The notes below the pieces were generated by a model that made no database searches, had not been told where the DNA came from, and was given only the letters and a program-made list of their open reading frames with translations. Below are positions 1 through 8,910 of a DNA stretch of 63,125 nt, piece after piece. The position numbers and the translations under genes are program-made. Source of the DNA: Bifidobacterium olomucense (GTDB taxonomy: Bacteria > Actinomycetota > Actinomycetes > Actinomycetales > Bifidobacteriaceae); NCBI RefSeq assembly GCF_012932375.1, contig NZ_JAAIIG010000013.1:1-63125 (forward strand), given 5' to 3'. Numbering within the stretch: position 1 is the stretch's first letter; each line of letters starts with the position of its first letter.

Positions 1-130
1 ACAGAAAACAAAACAGAATAATTAAGTTTTGATTCTCTATGATTATTGGATTCAATAAAGCAAAAAATATTATTAAACCAAATACAAGGTATTTAAAAGC
101 AGAGTTAAAATAATATTGTTCTTTTTGCAT
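1..130 (-). CDS. Partial membrane protein, N-terminus only (EPS locus)
   Basis: An open frame starts with ATG at 130-128, four bases after the stop of the upstream glycosyltransferase gene, and runs without a stop off the left edge (43 codons). After a short polar start (MQKEQYYF) it is strongly hydrophobic, with two likely membrane segments around residues 14-27 and 35-43. The tight spacing suggests it belongs to the leftward EPS operon. In such a locus a polytopic membrane protein would most often be a polymerase or flippase, but too little is visible to choose. It is partial because the window ends. Confidence 0.6.
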   Translation of the reverse strand, partial: MQKEQYYFNSAFKYLVFGLIIFFALLNPIIIENQNLIILFCFL

Positions 131-134
131 TACT

Positions 135-980
135 CTACGCTTTCCATTTTAATAATATAAATAATATATCAACGTTGATTAAATACAATCCTATTTTGAA
201 AAAAATGTTTTTTTCAAAATGCCTCATTCTTAATCTTCTTTTATGTATCCTGACTAAATTTGAATAATTTTTATTCTTATTCTCAATAATTTTTAATGCT
301 TCTTCGCTTGAATCCAGCATCTTTAACGTATTATTTGATAAATTTTCTCCTGTATATTTATGGATATACAATGTATCAGGATTTATCTTGATTTTGCTAT
401 GGTTCATTATCATTAATATCCACAGAAGCCAATCATCGGCACCATTACTAATCAAATTGTTTTCAATCCATTCATCTGGAATTGATTCTTTTTTAATTAA
501 AGCCATACCAGGTGATGTAATCATATTTCCTATATAGAAATAATATTTGATATCTTTTATTCTATTTTGTTGTTTCTTATTCTTAAATAATAACTTTGAT
601 TTATGATTTTCCATTTCTACGAGACCATTGCAAACCGATATATCATAATCGTGTATATTATTGTATTGTGAGAAAATGGCATCATCTGTAAGTTCATCAT
701 CTTGGTCGAGGAAAAGAACATATTCTCCTTTTGCATGTTTTAAACCTTCGACTCGAGTGCCATGAATACCTAGATTTTGTTTATTCGTTATTACTTCTAG
801 TTTAAAATCTTTGACGTACTTTGTATCAAAAATTAATGAATAATCAGGACTGTCGTTAATTAATAGCACTTCAATTTCTGCATCTGTTGCTTTTTTTGCG
901 TTACGACCGATATTGTCTAATAATCCATTAATATACTTGTTTCCTCTATAAAAAGGAACTATTACCGATATGTCAACCAT
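135..980 (-). CDS. GT2-family glycosyltransferase
   Basis: A 281-residue protein with a GT-A fold start typical of family 2: ISVIVPFY at residues 5-12, then a DQDDE metal/nucleotide motif near residue 94. GT2 enzymes transfer a sugar from a nucleotide donor to a lipid-linked oligosaccharide on the cytoplasmic face of the membrane. The C-terminal ~25 residues are hydrophobic and may bind the membrane. It lies 13 bp downstream of the next glycosyltransferase gene in the leftward EPS arm. The gene is very AT-rich compared with core genes further right, a sign of acquisition. Donor and acceptor cannot be told from sequence. Confidence 0.85.
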   Translation of the reverse strand: MVDISVIVPFYRGNKYINGLLDNIGRNAKKATDAEIEVLLINDSPDYSLIFDTKYVKDFKLEVITNKQNLGIHGTRVEGLKHAKGEYVLFLDQDDELTDDAIFSQYNNIHDYDISVCNGLVEMENHKSKLLFKNKKQQNRIKDIKYYFYIGNMITSPGMALIKKESIPDEWIENNLISNGADDWLLWILMIMNHSKIKINPDTLYIHKYTGENLSNNTLKMLDSSEEALKIIENKNKNYSNLVRIHKRRLRMRHFEKNIFFKIGLYLINVDILFILLKWKA

Positions 981-993
981 CTTATATAACCTA

Positions 994-2373
994 CTATTTT
1001 CTTACTCGTTCAAAGATTTTTTTAAATGTAGTTGATAATCCATTACGCTCTATATACATTCCTACTCTGATAATAAGGCTAGGAATTAATGTAATGGATG
1101 AATATAATGATTTTATTAGTCCTAATTTATGTGTATAGGCATTTTGACTTATTATTGTGGCTTCATCAACACCACTTTTTACAAGTAAACTCTTTACTGA
1201 CTCAAAATCAACAGTGTTTGGAATAATTACATACTGATGAGGAAGAAACTTCATTGTATCAGGCGTAACGATAAGTCGATAATTCACTTTTAAGAATTTT
1301 ACTTCATCATAATCAGTTAAATATCCGCGAACATTGTATCGAGATGCAAGCAAGGTAATGTCATTAGAAGGACTAGGGAATAAATATCCATCATTCCTAA
1401 TATGATCTAGCCACACAAGAACTGGTTTAAGCCCCGGTTTTTCAACTCTACTGCGTTCACTATTATAAGCACGAATAGCCATCTCAACACCGGTTTTATA
1501 TACCCGATCTGCTCTACTCTCATGCGAAAGAAACTGATATTTAATATCAAGAAGATTTGAATCACAGAATGACAAATCTATTGGATCTTCTATTATGACA
1601 TCTTCATATCCACCGCGTGAAATTTCCATTACTGTATCATGCATATTCTCGCCATGCTCAATAGCTGCCATTTGATTAGTGCGTTGCGCAGTTTCGATAT
1701 TATTCTTCATTGTAGCTATATCTCGCATGGTATAGCACATAGTTTTAGCAATTATCTGTTCTTCACTAATTGCACGATAATGAGCTAATCGAATGTTATT
1801 TAAAATCGTAATTTTAGCATTATTATTACCAAATACTTTATGATGCCCCATAGAAAGAGTTAGATTCATTTTACGATAATACTGAGCAGGTATTATAGAC
1901 TTAGTTTCTGGTACGTCAGCTCCTTTGTTTTGCACAGGAGATACAAAATGATGCTTTATTCTTCTAGGCACTAAACAATCATCATAATTGTCTTCATCGG
2001 TCATGACATACCATTGCCAATGCACATAATAAATAGAATCAAGTGAAAGTTTTTCTAGCAATGTGCGCGGATTCTGGTCCCCCGTCAAAAACTCATCAGC
2101 ATCAAGAGGAAGAATCATATCGGGAGAATACTCATCAATTATTTTGTTTAGATATTTATTATCTAATCTAAATTGATCATACGCGGATAGCGACTCATCA
2201 TAGATTGTTATGTTATATCCTTCGTTGATCAGTTTTCTTAAAATGTTAATAGTATTATCTGTGCAACCATTGTCAATGATGAACATTCTATCAACAAAAT
2301 TGTAATTATAACGAATGAAAGATTCAATAATTTCACTTTCGTTATTAACCATAGTAAAAGATACAATATTCAT
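994..2373 (-). CDS. Glycosyltransferase, GT2-like (Glyco_tranf_2_4 type)
   Basis: A 459-residue protein. The N-terminus reads MNIVSFTMVNNESEIIESF, followed by IDNGCTDNT and a LDADEF motif near residue 92. This layout is that of the Glyco_tranf_2_4 branch, GT2-like enzymes of surface polysaccharide synthesis. The C-terminal half (from about residue 280) has no domain I recognise and may be an accessory or acceptor-binding part. GAGAG upstream of the ATG is a plausible ribosome binding site. The gene is AT-rich and packed between two other glycosyltransferase genes in the leftward EPS operon. The sugar transferred is unknown. Confidence 0.8.
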   Translation of the reverse strand: MNIVSFTMVNNESEIIESFIRYNYNFVDRMFIIDNGCTDNTINILRKLINEGYNITIYDESLSAYDQFRLDNKYLNKIIDEYSPDMILPLDADEFLTGDQNPRTLLEKLSLDSIYYVHWQWYVMTDEDNYDDCLVPRRIKHHFVSPVQNKGADVPETKSIIPAQYYRKMNLTLSMGHHKVFGNNNAKITILNNIRLAHYRAISEEQIIAKTMCYTMRDIATMKNNIETAQRTNQMAAIEHGENMHDTVMEISRGGYEDVIIEDPIDLSFCDSNLLDIKYQFLSHESRADRVYKTGVEMAIRAYNSERSRVEKPGLKPVLVWLDHIRNDGYLFPSPSNDITLLASRYNVRGYLTDYDEVKFLKVNYRLIVTPDTMKFLPHQYVIIPNTVDFESVKSLLVKSGVDEATIISQNAYTHKLGLIKSLYSSITLIPSLIIRVGMYIERNGLSTTFKKIFERVRK

Positions 2374-2387
2374 TTTCTCTCACTTAA

Positions 2388-3101
2388 TCATTTCTTAATG
2401 TATCTCTTTAACAAATCGATACTTAATCGATATCGACTATCTATCATGTGAGAAATATTTCCATGTGTGAACGAGGAAATATTGTTATTATGGCGACGAT
2501 ATAATCCAAGAGTTTTTTGGCATAGTGTTACTTGACCATATAACTCATTGATTAGCCCAATCCATTGATCATGCATTGGAACATCACCGGGAATAGGACT
2601 GATATATCGAAGCATTGAACGTCTAAACGCCATTGCGCTTCCCATATAGGAATTCTTAATCAGATTATTGATAAATCCTGTCTTTGATTTTCTTAATGAG
2701 AAAAAGGAAGGATTGATTACTTGTAGGTCCTGATCTACAACTTCCACGTCGTGTAGCATACATGTAATGCTATTATCGGCATCAAAGATGTTACGTATTA
2801 CTTTGATTTTATCAGGTTTCCAAATATCGTCTTGGTCGGAAGGAACAATAATATCATTGCTTGCGAAGCCAAACCCATAGTCAAAGTTCGCTATAACCCC
2901 TTTACAAGGACCCTTCACGTAAATAACTCTCGTATCCTGTAAAGCATATTGTCGGATAATAGAAACCGTGTTATCGGTTGATCCATCATCGGATATTATT
3001 AATTCATCTTTTTTATCTAATTGATTCAGAATAGAGTCAATTTGTGCCTGTATATACTTTTCCCCATTGTAGGAAGCCATTACAACGCTAATTGTTGCCA
3101 T
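2388..3101 (-). CDS. GT2-family glycosyltransferase (rhamnosyltransferase-like)
   Basis: About 237 residues with the GT2 signature: ISVVMASYNGEKYI at the N-terminus, SDDGSTDNT near residue 38 and PSDQDDIW near residue 90. The pattern is that of short rhamnosyl/galactosyl transferases in EPS loci. GTG at 3104 is also open, but GGAG seven bases before the ATG at 3101 favours the ATG. The gene is part of the leftward EPS operon, downstream of the UDP-glucose dehydrogenase gene, and is AT-rich unlike that neighbour. The donor sugar is not deducible. Confidence 0.85.
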   Translation of the reverse strand: MATISVVMASYNGEKYIQAQIDSILNQLDKKDELIISDDGSTDNTVSIIRQYALQDTRVIYVKGPCKGVIANFDYGFGFASNDIIVPSDQDDIWKPDKIKVIRNIFDADNSITCMLHDVEVVDQDLQVINPSFFSLRKSKTGFINNLIKNSYMGSAMAFRRSMLRYISPIPGDVPMHDQWIGLINELYGQVTLCQKTLGLYRRHNNNISSFTHGNISHMIDSRYRLSIDLLKRYIKK

Positions 3102-3145
3102 CACATATCTCCGGCTATGTGGTACTTAAAGTTAATTTGTATTCC

Positions 3146-4402
3146 TTAGTCTCGTTTGTAGAGGTCGCGGGTGTAGACCTTGGTTTGCACGTCGTCGAGG
3201 CAGGGGTCGTACCGGTTCGCGAGGATCGCGTCGCTGCGCTTTTTGAACTCCTCCAGGTCATTGACCACCGGGCTGCCGAAGAACGTGCTGCCGTCCTCCA
3301 GGGTCGGCTCGTACACGATCACGGTCGCGCCCTTCGCTTTGACCCGCTTCATCACGCCCTGGATCGCCGACTGGCGGAAATTATCCGAGTTGGACTTCAT
3401 CGTCAGCCGGTACACGCCGATGGTCACCGGCCTCTCGCCCGCGGCCTTGTACTCGTTGTTGTCCGAATACCCGTAGGCGCCGGTCTTCCTGAGCACCTGG
3501 TCCGCGATGAAATCCTTGCGCGTGGCGTTCGACTCCACGATCGCGCGGATCAGGTCCTCCGGCACGTCCGCGTAGTTTGCGAGCAACTGCTTCGTGTCCT
3601 TCGGCAGGCAATAGCCGCCATAGCCGAACGACGGGTTGTTGTAATGCGATCCGATGCGCGGGTCCAGGCACACGCCGTCGATGACCTCGCGCGCGTCCAG
3701 ACCCTTCGCCTGCGCGTACGTGTCCAATTCGTTGAAATAGGAGACACGCAACGCCAGGTACGTGTTCGCGAACAATTTCACAGCCTCGGCCTCGGTGAAC
3801 CCCATGAACAGGGTCCTGATGCCCTTCTCCAGAGCACCCTCCTGCAACAGGGCCGCGAACGTGTGCGCCGCCTCCACCAGACGCGGATCCTCCGGGTCGG
3901 TACCCACGATGATGCGCGACGGGTACAGGTTGTCGTACAACGCCTTCGACTCGCGCAGGAACTCCGGGCTGAAGATGATGTTCCGGCTTCCGGTCTTCTC
4001 GCGGATGGATTTCGTGTAGCCCACCGGGATCGTGGACTTGATCACCATGATCGCGTCCGGGTTCACCCGCATCACCAGGTCGATGACCGCCTCCACCGCG
4101 CTCGTGTCGAAGAAGTTCCTCGCGCTGTCGTAGTTCGTCGGCGTCGCGATGATCACCAGATCCGCGTCCGCGTACGCCTTCTCCCCATCCAAGGTCGCCG
4201 TCAGGTCAAGGGTCTTCTCGGCGAAGTACCTCTCGATGTACTCGTCCTGGATCGGAGACTTCCTCCGGTTGATCAGTTCCACCTTCTCCGGCACCACATC
4301 CACCGCGGTCACATGATGATGCTGCGACAACAGGGTCGCCAGACTCAACCCCACATACCCGGTACCAGCAACCGCAACACGCAAATCAGCGAAACCACGC
4401 AT
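3146..4402 (-). CDS. ugd: UDP-glucose 6-dehydrogenase family
   Basis: A 418-residue nucleotide-sugar dehydrogenase, which oxidises UDP-glucose to UDP-glucuronate with two NAD+. The NAD-binding GTGYVG sits at residues 13-18. The substrate-binding FSPEFLRES segment is near residue 147, and the catalytic Cys265 lies in [10 protein letters not shown]. Length and motif order are those of the short bacterial Ugd family. It probably supplies GlcA (or a derivative) to the EPS made by the surrounding glycosyltransferases. It is GC-rich, in sharp contrast to the AT-rich transferase genes to its left, so the arm is a mosaic. UDP-ManNAc or UDP-GlcNAc dehydrogenase specificity is less likely but not excluded. 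Confidence 0.92.
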   Translation of the reverse strand: MRGFADLRVAVAGTGYVGLSLATLLSQHHHVTAVDVVPEKVELINRRKSPIQDEYIERYFAEKTLDLTATLDGEKAYADADLVIIATPTNYDSARNFFDTSAVEAVIDLVMRVNPDAIMVIKSTIPVGYTKSIREKTGSRNIIFSPEFLRESKALYDNLYPSRIIVGTDPEDPRLVEAAHTFAALLQEGALEKGIRTLFMGFTEAEAVKLFANTYLALRVSYFNELDTYAQAKGLDAREVIDGVCLDPRIGSHYNNPSFGYGGYCLPKDTKQLLANYADVPEDLIRAIVESNATRKDFIADQVLRKTGAYGYSDNNEYKAAGERPVTIGVYRLTMKSNSDNFRQSAIQGVMKRVKAKGATVIVYEPTLEDGSTFFGSPVVNDLEEFKKRSDAILANRYDPCLDDVQTKVYTRDLYKRD

Positions 4403-4461
4403 ACAAACCCCCTAAAAACAAAACAAATTAATTGATGAATTGATGACTTGATGAATACGAA

Positions 4462-5637
4462 TCAGCTCTTATGTGTGAAGAGTTGTTTGTATTGGTTGGC
4501 GATGTGCTCCCACGAGTACGCGTCATGGATGCGTCGCCTGGCCCTCACACCCAACGCGCGGATCTCCTCCGGATCCATCGCGTCCGCCCGATTAATGAGA
4601 ACGGCCAGGTCACCCGGCTTCTTGCTCCAATACAGGGCACCGTCCTCGGCGACCTCCCGGTTGAAGCCCACGTCCAGCAACAGGTTCAAATCGGTGGACG
4701 CCAACGCCTCCAACAGGCTCGGGTTCGTGCCACCCACCTCATGGCCATGGAAATACGCGTACGCGTTCTCACGTATCTTCATCAACAGCTCACGGTCGTA
4801 GACCGTGCCCACGAACCTGATGCGAGAATCCTTATCGAAACCGGTGCGTTGCTTTAGTTCCTCGAGGAACTTATCGGACACGTTCGTGACCAGCGCGAAA
4901 TCACGCTCGGAACCGCTGGCCATGAACTCGCGGATCATCGTCTCGTAGTTGTTCTCCGGCACGAACCGGCCCACCACCAGGTAATACGACTTCGGGGAAA
5001 GCCCATGCTCCCGGTACCAGCCGAGCAGCTTCGGATCGTCATCGGACAATGCGCTTGGACGCGCGTCCGCCCCATACGAGATGAACGTCGTCTTCGGCGA
5101 ATACTCCGAGTACTCCTCGCGGATGTACCGCTCCATGTTCACCGAATCGCACACCATCAAATCGCTGTGCCTGGTCATCAGCTTCTCGGACCACTTCCAG
5201 TACGCGCGCACCGGACGGCTCCACTTCGCGCGCATCCACTCATGACCATCCGGATTCACATACAATTCCCCGCCCAGCTTGTGGATCACGCGCTGGAAAT
5301 GGGCCGTGAACGGCCCGATCCTGCACGCCAGCACATACACGACCGGACGGGGGATCCGGTTCCTCCTGATATAGGAGACGCAATCATGCAACGCTGCCAC
5401 GTCATACCAGATCGCCTGCGCCGGGCCGATATCCGGCACGTTCACGTCGAAGCAGTCCGCGTTATGATAGACGAAACGCTTCGAATCCCTGGCCTTGCAC
5501 GCCACGTGGTACTTCAGCGACAGGTCATCCTGGTGACGCTCGGTCAGACGGTCCACGAACGTCTCATAGCCCCCGTACGAGCCCGGGATCCCCTTCGACC
5601 CCACAATGAACACATGACGAGGCCCGCTCGCGCTCAC
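4462..5637 (-). CDS. DUF1972-type glycosyltransferase, first gene of leftward EPS arm
   Basis: A 391-residue GT4-like (GT-B) glycosyltransferase. The N-terminus HVFIVGSKGIPGSYGGYETF is the hallmark of the DUF1972 group often annotated as rhamnosyltransferase or Cps2F-like. The C-terminal half carries the donor-site region HGHEVGGTNPSLLEALA near residue 298. The GTG start at 5637 is preceded by a G-rich stretch, and the same layout recurs before the first gene of the opposite arm, which supports this start. It is GC-rich and followed by ugd. In other clusters DUF1972 enzymes often add the second sugar to the lipid-linked primer; that is only a suggestion here. Confidence 0.85.
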   Translation of the reverse strand: MSASGPRHVFIVGSKGIPGSYGGYETFVDRLTERHQDDLSLKYHVACKARDSKRFVYHNADCFDVNVPDIGPAQAIWYDVAALHDCVSYIRRNRIPRPVVYVLACRIGPFTAHFQRVIHKLGGELYVNPDGHEWMRAKWSRPVRAYWKWSEKLMTRHSDLMVCDSVNMERYIREEYSEYSPKTTFISYGADARPSALSDDDPKLLGWYREHGLSPKSYYLVVGRFVPENNYETMIREFMASGSERDFALVTNVSDKFLEELKQRTGFDKDSRIRFVGTVYDRELLMKIRENAYAYFHGHEVGGTNPSLLEALASTDLNLLLDVGFNREVAEDGALYWSKKPGDLAVLINRADAMDPEEIRALGVRARRRIHDAYSWEHIANQYKQLFTHKS

Positions 5638-5692
5638 CGCACACCCCCGAAAACACAGGCGAGAGAACGCACACGACCGGCAAGAGCAAATC

Positions 5693-5719
5693 TGACATAA
5701 CCGCCCTTATCGGCTAATC
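5693..5719 (-). promoter_or_regulatory. ops/JUMPstart-like leader element, left copy
   Basis: Read on the minus strand, this 27-bp element begins GATTAGCCGATAAG and ends GGGCGGTTATGTCA. It is identical to 7697-7723 on the plus strand. It lies 55 bp upstream of the GTG start of the first leftward EPS gene. Its 3' half resembles the enterobacterial ops core GGCGGTAGNNT. It could bind a NusG-like factor during transcription, or it could be an operator (it holds a CCG-N7-CGG dyad). Confidence 0.6.
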
Positions 5720-5780
5720 CGCGCCTACACATATCCCACTCTCCCGTGCGTTTCCACTTTTCGGACAATTCTCATGGTAA

Positions 5781-5972
5781 GTATACGCCGAGGTGTCTCC
5801 AAGGATTCGCTCATCTCATACTTCTACTGCCCCCTCACAATGGCAAGTGATTACCGATCTGACTGCCACTGGATCAGTAGAGGAAGCAGCCGTTTTCGGT
5901 ATGCTCACGTTCGCCGGAAGCGAGGTCTCCAGCAAAGTAGAATCACAACTAATTAGCCAAGGCGGCAAGTAG
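5781..5972 (+). pseudogene. Possible gene remnant (C-terminal end)
   Basis: A frame open from 5781 to the TAG at 5970-5972 translates to a composition that looks protein-like (QWQVITDLTATG, then SVEEAAVFGML) but has no good start; a GTG at 5793 is the only option. I do not recognise a family. It sits between the left EPS leader and the ATPase gene and may be the tail of a gene lost when the ATPase gene came in. It could also be chance. Confidence 0.25.
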
Positions 5973-5994
5973 TTGGTCGCGGACCAACAAACGA

Positions 5995-7227
5995 TCATTC
6001 AAGTTCGATGTCTCCATCATTGGCGAGAAACTCAATCAAATTGCGGTGCCGTACGCCATCTTTCTGCAGGGGAAGTGGATCAAGTGTGAACAGATACCGT
6101 GGATAGGCATCCTGAATCATCATGAGCGGCCTGTACTCCCGTTCTTCTACTTGAGGATCGAGAACACTCATCGATACCTGAACATAGGCGTACCGGCTTT
6201 GCTTGCGGACAATAAAGTCGCACTCAAGTTTGCCAATCCGCCCCACGCTGACCTGATACCCCTTTGCCCGGAGATGCAGGTAGAGCACATTTTCGAGCGC
6301 TGGCCCGTAACTTAGCCTAGTGTCAGTATTGCGAGCGAAATATATGCCTGGATCGGCAATGTAGTATTTCTCTCCGCCTCTGAGGGACTTTCTTGAGCGA
6401 AGATCGAACCTAGGACATTTGTACAGAATCTTGGCGTTCTCCAGCATCCGCACATACTTGGCCAGTGTTTCACGCTTGATGGAGATATGTTCGCTATGCT
6501 GCAAATACTGAACAATATGCGTCAGATTCGTAGGAGCGGCATAGTTATTGATGAGGTATGTCTGCACTCTCTCGAACGTATCGCGATTCGTGATTCTGCT
6601 GTGTGCGGTTATGTCCTTTTCGAAAATCTGACGAGTAACGTCCTGAATATACATAGCTTTAGCCTCTGGATCCAAGTATTCCAGCGATTTCGGGAACCCG
6701 CCATAAGTCAGATAGTCATTGAATGATGCAATACCGTTCTCAGCGGGGGATCCTAGGAACTTTTTCATACCCAGATATTCGCCGTAAGAAAGCGTATACA
6801 TCTCCAGTTCCACATATCGCCCGGTCAATTTGGTTGTCAGCTCTCCAGACAGAAGATATGAGTTGGATCCTGTGATGAAGATGGAGAATCTGCCTTCTTC
6901 ACGGTATGCATTGATTACGGTTTCGAATCCTTTAACATTCTGAACCTCATCGATGAATAGGTAGACAAAACCTTCTTGCGGGGACCGCTCCTCAATAACA
7001 TGATCAAGATCGTCCGTCGTGTCCACCTTGCGCAACTCTCGGCTATCGAGGTTCAGAAAGACAATCCTTTGTTCGTCAACTCCACGTTGTTTCAATTCGT
7101 TCGCAACACACGACATCAAGGATGATTTCCCGCATCGGCGTATGCCGGTAATTACCTTGATCAAGCCGGCATCATTGTAGAAAGGACGAAGCCTGTCAAG
7201 ATACCATTCCCTTGGATACAGCGTCAT
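5995..7227 (-). CDS. AAA+ ATPase with DUF4143 C-terminus
   Basis: About 410 residues. The P-loop is GIRRCGKSS around residues 28-36, then a Walker B-like VYLFIDEVQNV near residue 91 and a sensor-like FITGSNSYLLSGEL near residue 117. The C-terminal half fits the DUF4143 nuclease-like domain (LYLHLRAKGYQVSVG, then ECDFIVRK). These proteins are common and scattered in bacteria; their role is unknown. GTG at 7233 is in frame, but AGAGGA eight bases before ATG 7227 favours the ATG. It lies alone between the two divergent EPS operons and is a paralogue of the gene at 19863-21095, which suggests insertion into the EPS control region. Confidence 0.85.
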   Translation of the reverse strand: MTLYPREWYLDRLRPFYNDAGLIKVITGIRRCGKSSLMSCVANELKQRGVDEQRIVFLNLDSRELRKVDTTDDLDHVIEERSPQEGFVYLFIDEVQNVKGFETVINAYREEGRFSIFITGSNSYLLSGELTTKLTGRYVELEMYTLSYGEYLGMKKFLGSPAENGIASFNDYLTYGGFPKSLEYLDPEAKAMYIQDVTRQIFEKDITAHSRITNRDTFERVQTYLINNYAAPTNLTHIVQYLQHSEHISIKRETLAKYVRMLENAKILYKCPRFDLRSRKSLRGGEKYYIADPGIYFARNTDTRLSYGPALENVLYLHLRAKGYQVSVGRIGKLECDFIVRKQSRYAYVQVSMSVLDPQVEEREYRPLMMIQDAYPRYLFTLDPLPLQKDGVRHRNLIEFLANDGDIELE

Positions 7228-7271
7228 GTGCACTGTCCTCTCTCTATCGACGCCTCCATTTGATTATTATC

Positions 7272-7317
7272 TTCCGGGGGGCAAAGTTATGGTTTTTATC
7301 AATTTTGCCCCCCGGAA
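7272..7317. repeat. Perfect 14-bp inverted repeat (hairpin)
   Basis: TTCCGGGGGGCAAA (7272-7285) is exactly complementary to TTTGCCCCCCGGAA (7304-7317), with an 18-nt AT-rich loop. It lies just upstream of the ATPase gene start, so it is not that gene's terminator. It may be an operator, an RNA hairpin, or the scar of a mobile element. Confidence 0.6.
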
Positions 7318-7696
7318 CGGACGGAGGGCTACTTCTGCAATGATCAATGGCCAATGGTCGATGATCAATGGTCTCGGAATTTGCATTTCCATGTTTACGA
7401 CATGTCTTCTTCTGCGCCGCGCCCATCAGCATCTTTATAGTTAATGCTGATCGGCGTGTGTGATTGCGGGACAACGCGTACATAGAAATAGTAATTGCTG
7501 CGGGCGGCTCCCTTCGCACTGGGACTTCACCACCCAAAATCCATATTGCGGGCATCTTCTTACTATATGAGACAGTGAATTTGATTCTGTACCGCCATTG
7601 CCGCACCGGGTGAAGCGCGGGGACTGCGAACCGAAAGCACAGAAAAGCCTGTGTTTTCATCAGTTTTCGTCTGATATCCCGTTTCCGAAGCCGACC
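7318..7696. other. Non-coding stretch before the right EPS leader
   Basis: No convincing gene is present. Two copies of ATGATCAATGG (near 7338 and 7361) flank CCAATGGTCG. The rest has mixed composition and stops in all frames at protein-like lengths. It presumably carries the promoter for the rightward EPS operon. Confidence 0.5.
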
Positions 7697-7723
7697 GATT
7701 AGCCGATAAGGGCGGTTATGTCA
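7697..7723 (+). promoter_or_regulatory. ops/JUMPstart-like leader element, right copy
   Basis: Exact 27-bp match, in mirror orientation, to the element at 5693-5719. It lies 50 bp upstream of the GTG start of the first rightward EPS gene. The bases after it (CTGTG, a G run, then CGGTGA at the start codon) also resemble those after the left copy, so the whole leader appears duplicated. Confidence 0.6.
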
Positions 7724-7773
7724 ACTATCGCCTTGAACTTCACTCCCCTGCTGTGTGATTTGGGGTTGTTTCG

Positions 7774-8910
7774 GTGATGTCGGCTATGTCGTCTCCTATT
7801 CGCGTTGCCCAAGTCGTCGGGAGGATGATGGGCGGTGGCGTCGAGGCCACTGTGATGAACCATTACCGTCATATCGACCGGGACAAGGTCCAGTTTGATT
7901 TCATTGTCCAGGACGATTCCACCGTGGTACCCGTCGACGAGATTGAGTCTCTCGGCGGACGCGTGTTTACCATTCCCTCGTACAAGCAGCTGCCCTTATA
8001 TATAAAGGAGTGCGAGAAGCTGTTTCGCAAACTGCATCCGGTGATTGTGCATTCGCATATGAACGCGCTGAGCGTGTTTCCCCTAGGCGCTGCCAAACGG
8101 GCCGGAGTTCCGGTACGGATTGCACACAGTCATTCCACATCCAACCCGCGCGAATACGCGAAGACTGCAGTGAAAATGTGTTTGCGTCCCTTCTCGCGCG
8201 TGTACCCCACGCATTATGCGGCCTGTTCTCATTACACCGCGCAATGGCTTTTTGGCTCGCAGCTGGACAAAGCCGGCAAGGTCAAAATCATCCGCAACGC
8301 CATCGAGCCCGAGACTTTCCACTTCAATGCTGCGGTGCGTGCGGCTAAGCGCTCCGAGCTGGGCATTGGCGATAATCAACTGCTTATCGGCCAGGTCGGC
8401 CGCATGTGCTTCCAGAAGAACCAGCTGTTCACGTTGGATGTGTTCAAGCAGGTCTTGGAGCGCCGTCCGGATGCGATTCTCGCCCTCGCCGGAGACGGCG
8501 ACATGATGGATGAAGTTCGGAAGCGCATACACGAGCTCGGCATCGAACGTTCGGTAAAAGTGCTCGGCATCCGCAAAGACATGAATCAGCTCTGTCAAGC
8601 ATTCGACGTACTCGCCCTGCCTTCCACCTACGAGGGACTATCCGTGGTCGCCGTGGAAGCGCAAACCGCCGGACTGCCGATCCTCGCCTCCACGAACGTG
8701 TCCAAAGAGACCGACGTCATCCCTGGACTCATACAATTCATCCCGCTAAAAAACAAGGCGCAATGGATCAACGCCATGGTCTCCGCCCCTGTTGCCGAAC
8801 AGCACCAGGACACTCACAACCTCATACGCCAAGCCGGATACGACATCACCAACAGCGCACAACAACTAAGCGGATGGTATCAAAAGCTGTTTTCGGAGGT
8901 TCAGAACTGA
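7774..8910 (+). CDS. GT4-family glycosyltransferase, first gene of rightward EPS arm
   Basis: A 378-residue GT-B enzyme. An N-terminal acceptor domain (RVAQVVGRMMGGGVEA near residue 9) is followed by a GT4 donor domain with GQVGRMCFQKNQLF near residue 206 and the E-x7-E type motif in PSTYEGLSVVAVEAQ near residue 288. The GTG at 7774 is chosen because the leader and start context match those of the DUF1972 gene in the opposite arm; ATGs at codons 2 and 5 are alternatives. It is GC-rich, unlike the next genes, and its stop overlaps the next start by one base. It probably acts early in EPS repeat-unit assembly. Confidence 0.88.
   Translation: MMSAMSSPIRVAQVVGRMMGGGVEATVMNHYRHIDRDKVQFDFIVQDDSTVVPVDEIESLGGRVFTIPSYKQLPLYIKECEKLFRKLHPVIVHSHMNALSVFPLGAAKRAGVPVRIAHSHSTSNPREYAKTAVKMCLRPFSRVYPTHYAACSHYTAQWLFGSQLDKAGKVKIIRNAIEPETFHFNAAVRAAKRSELGIGDNQLLIGQVGRMCFQKNQLFTLDVFKQVLERRPDAILALAGDGDMMDEVRKRIHELGIERSVKVLGIRKDMNQLCQAFDVLALPSTYEGLSVVAVEAQTAGLPILASTNVSKETDVIPGLIQFIPLKNKAQWINAMVSAPVAEQHQDTHNLIRQAGYDITNSAQQLSGWYQKLFSEVQN

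Noticed and set aside
3092..4435. 447-codon open frame on the plus strand
   Set aside because: It lies opposite ugd, is full of Arg/Val/His as in GC-rich antisense frames, and has no family match; ugd on the minus strand is certain.
7244..7660. 138-codon minus-strand frame
   Set aside because: It runs across the perfect 14-bp hairpin, has no ribosome site and an implausible amino-acid composition.
5720..7696. Site-specific phase-variable promoter inversion
   Set aside because: No recombinase gene is adjacent and both flanks carry the same leader, so flipping would not clearly change expression. Kept only as a minor possibility.
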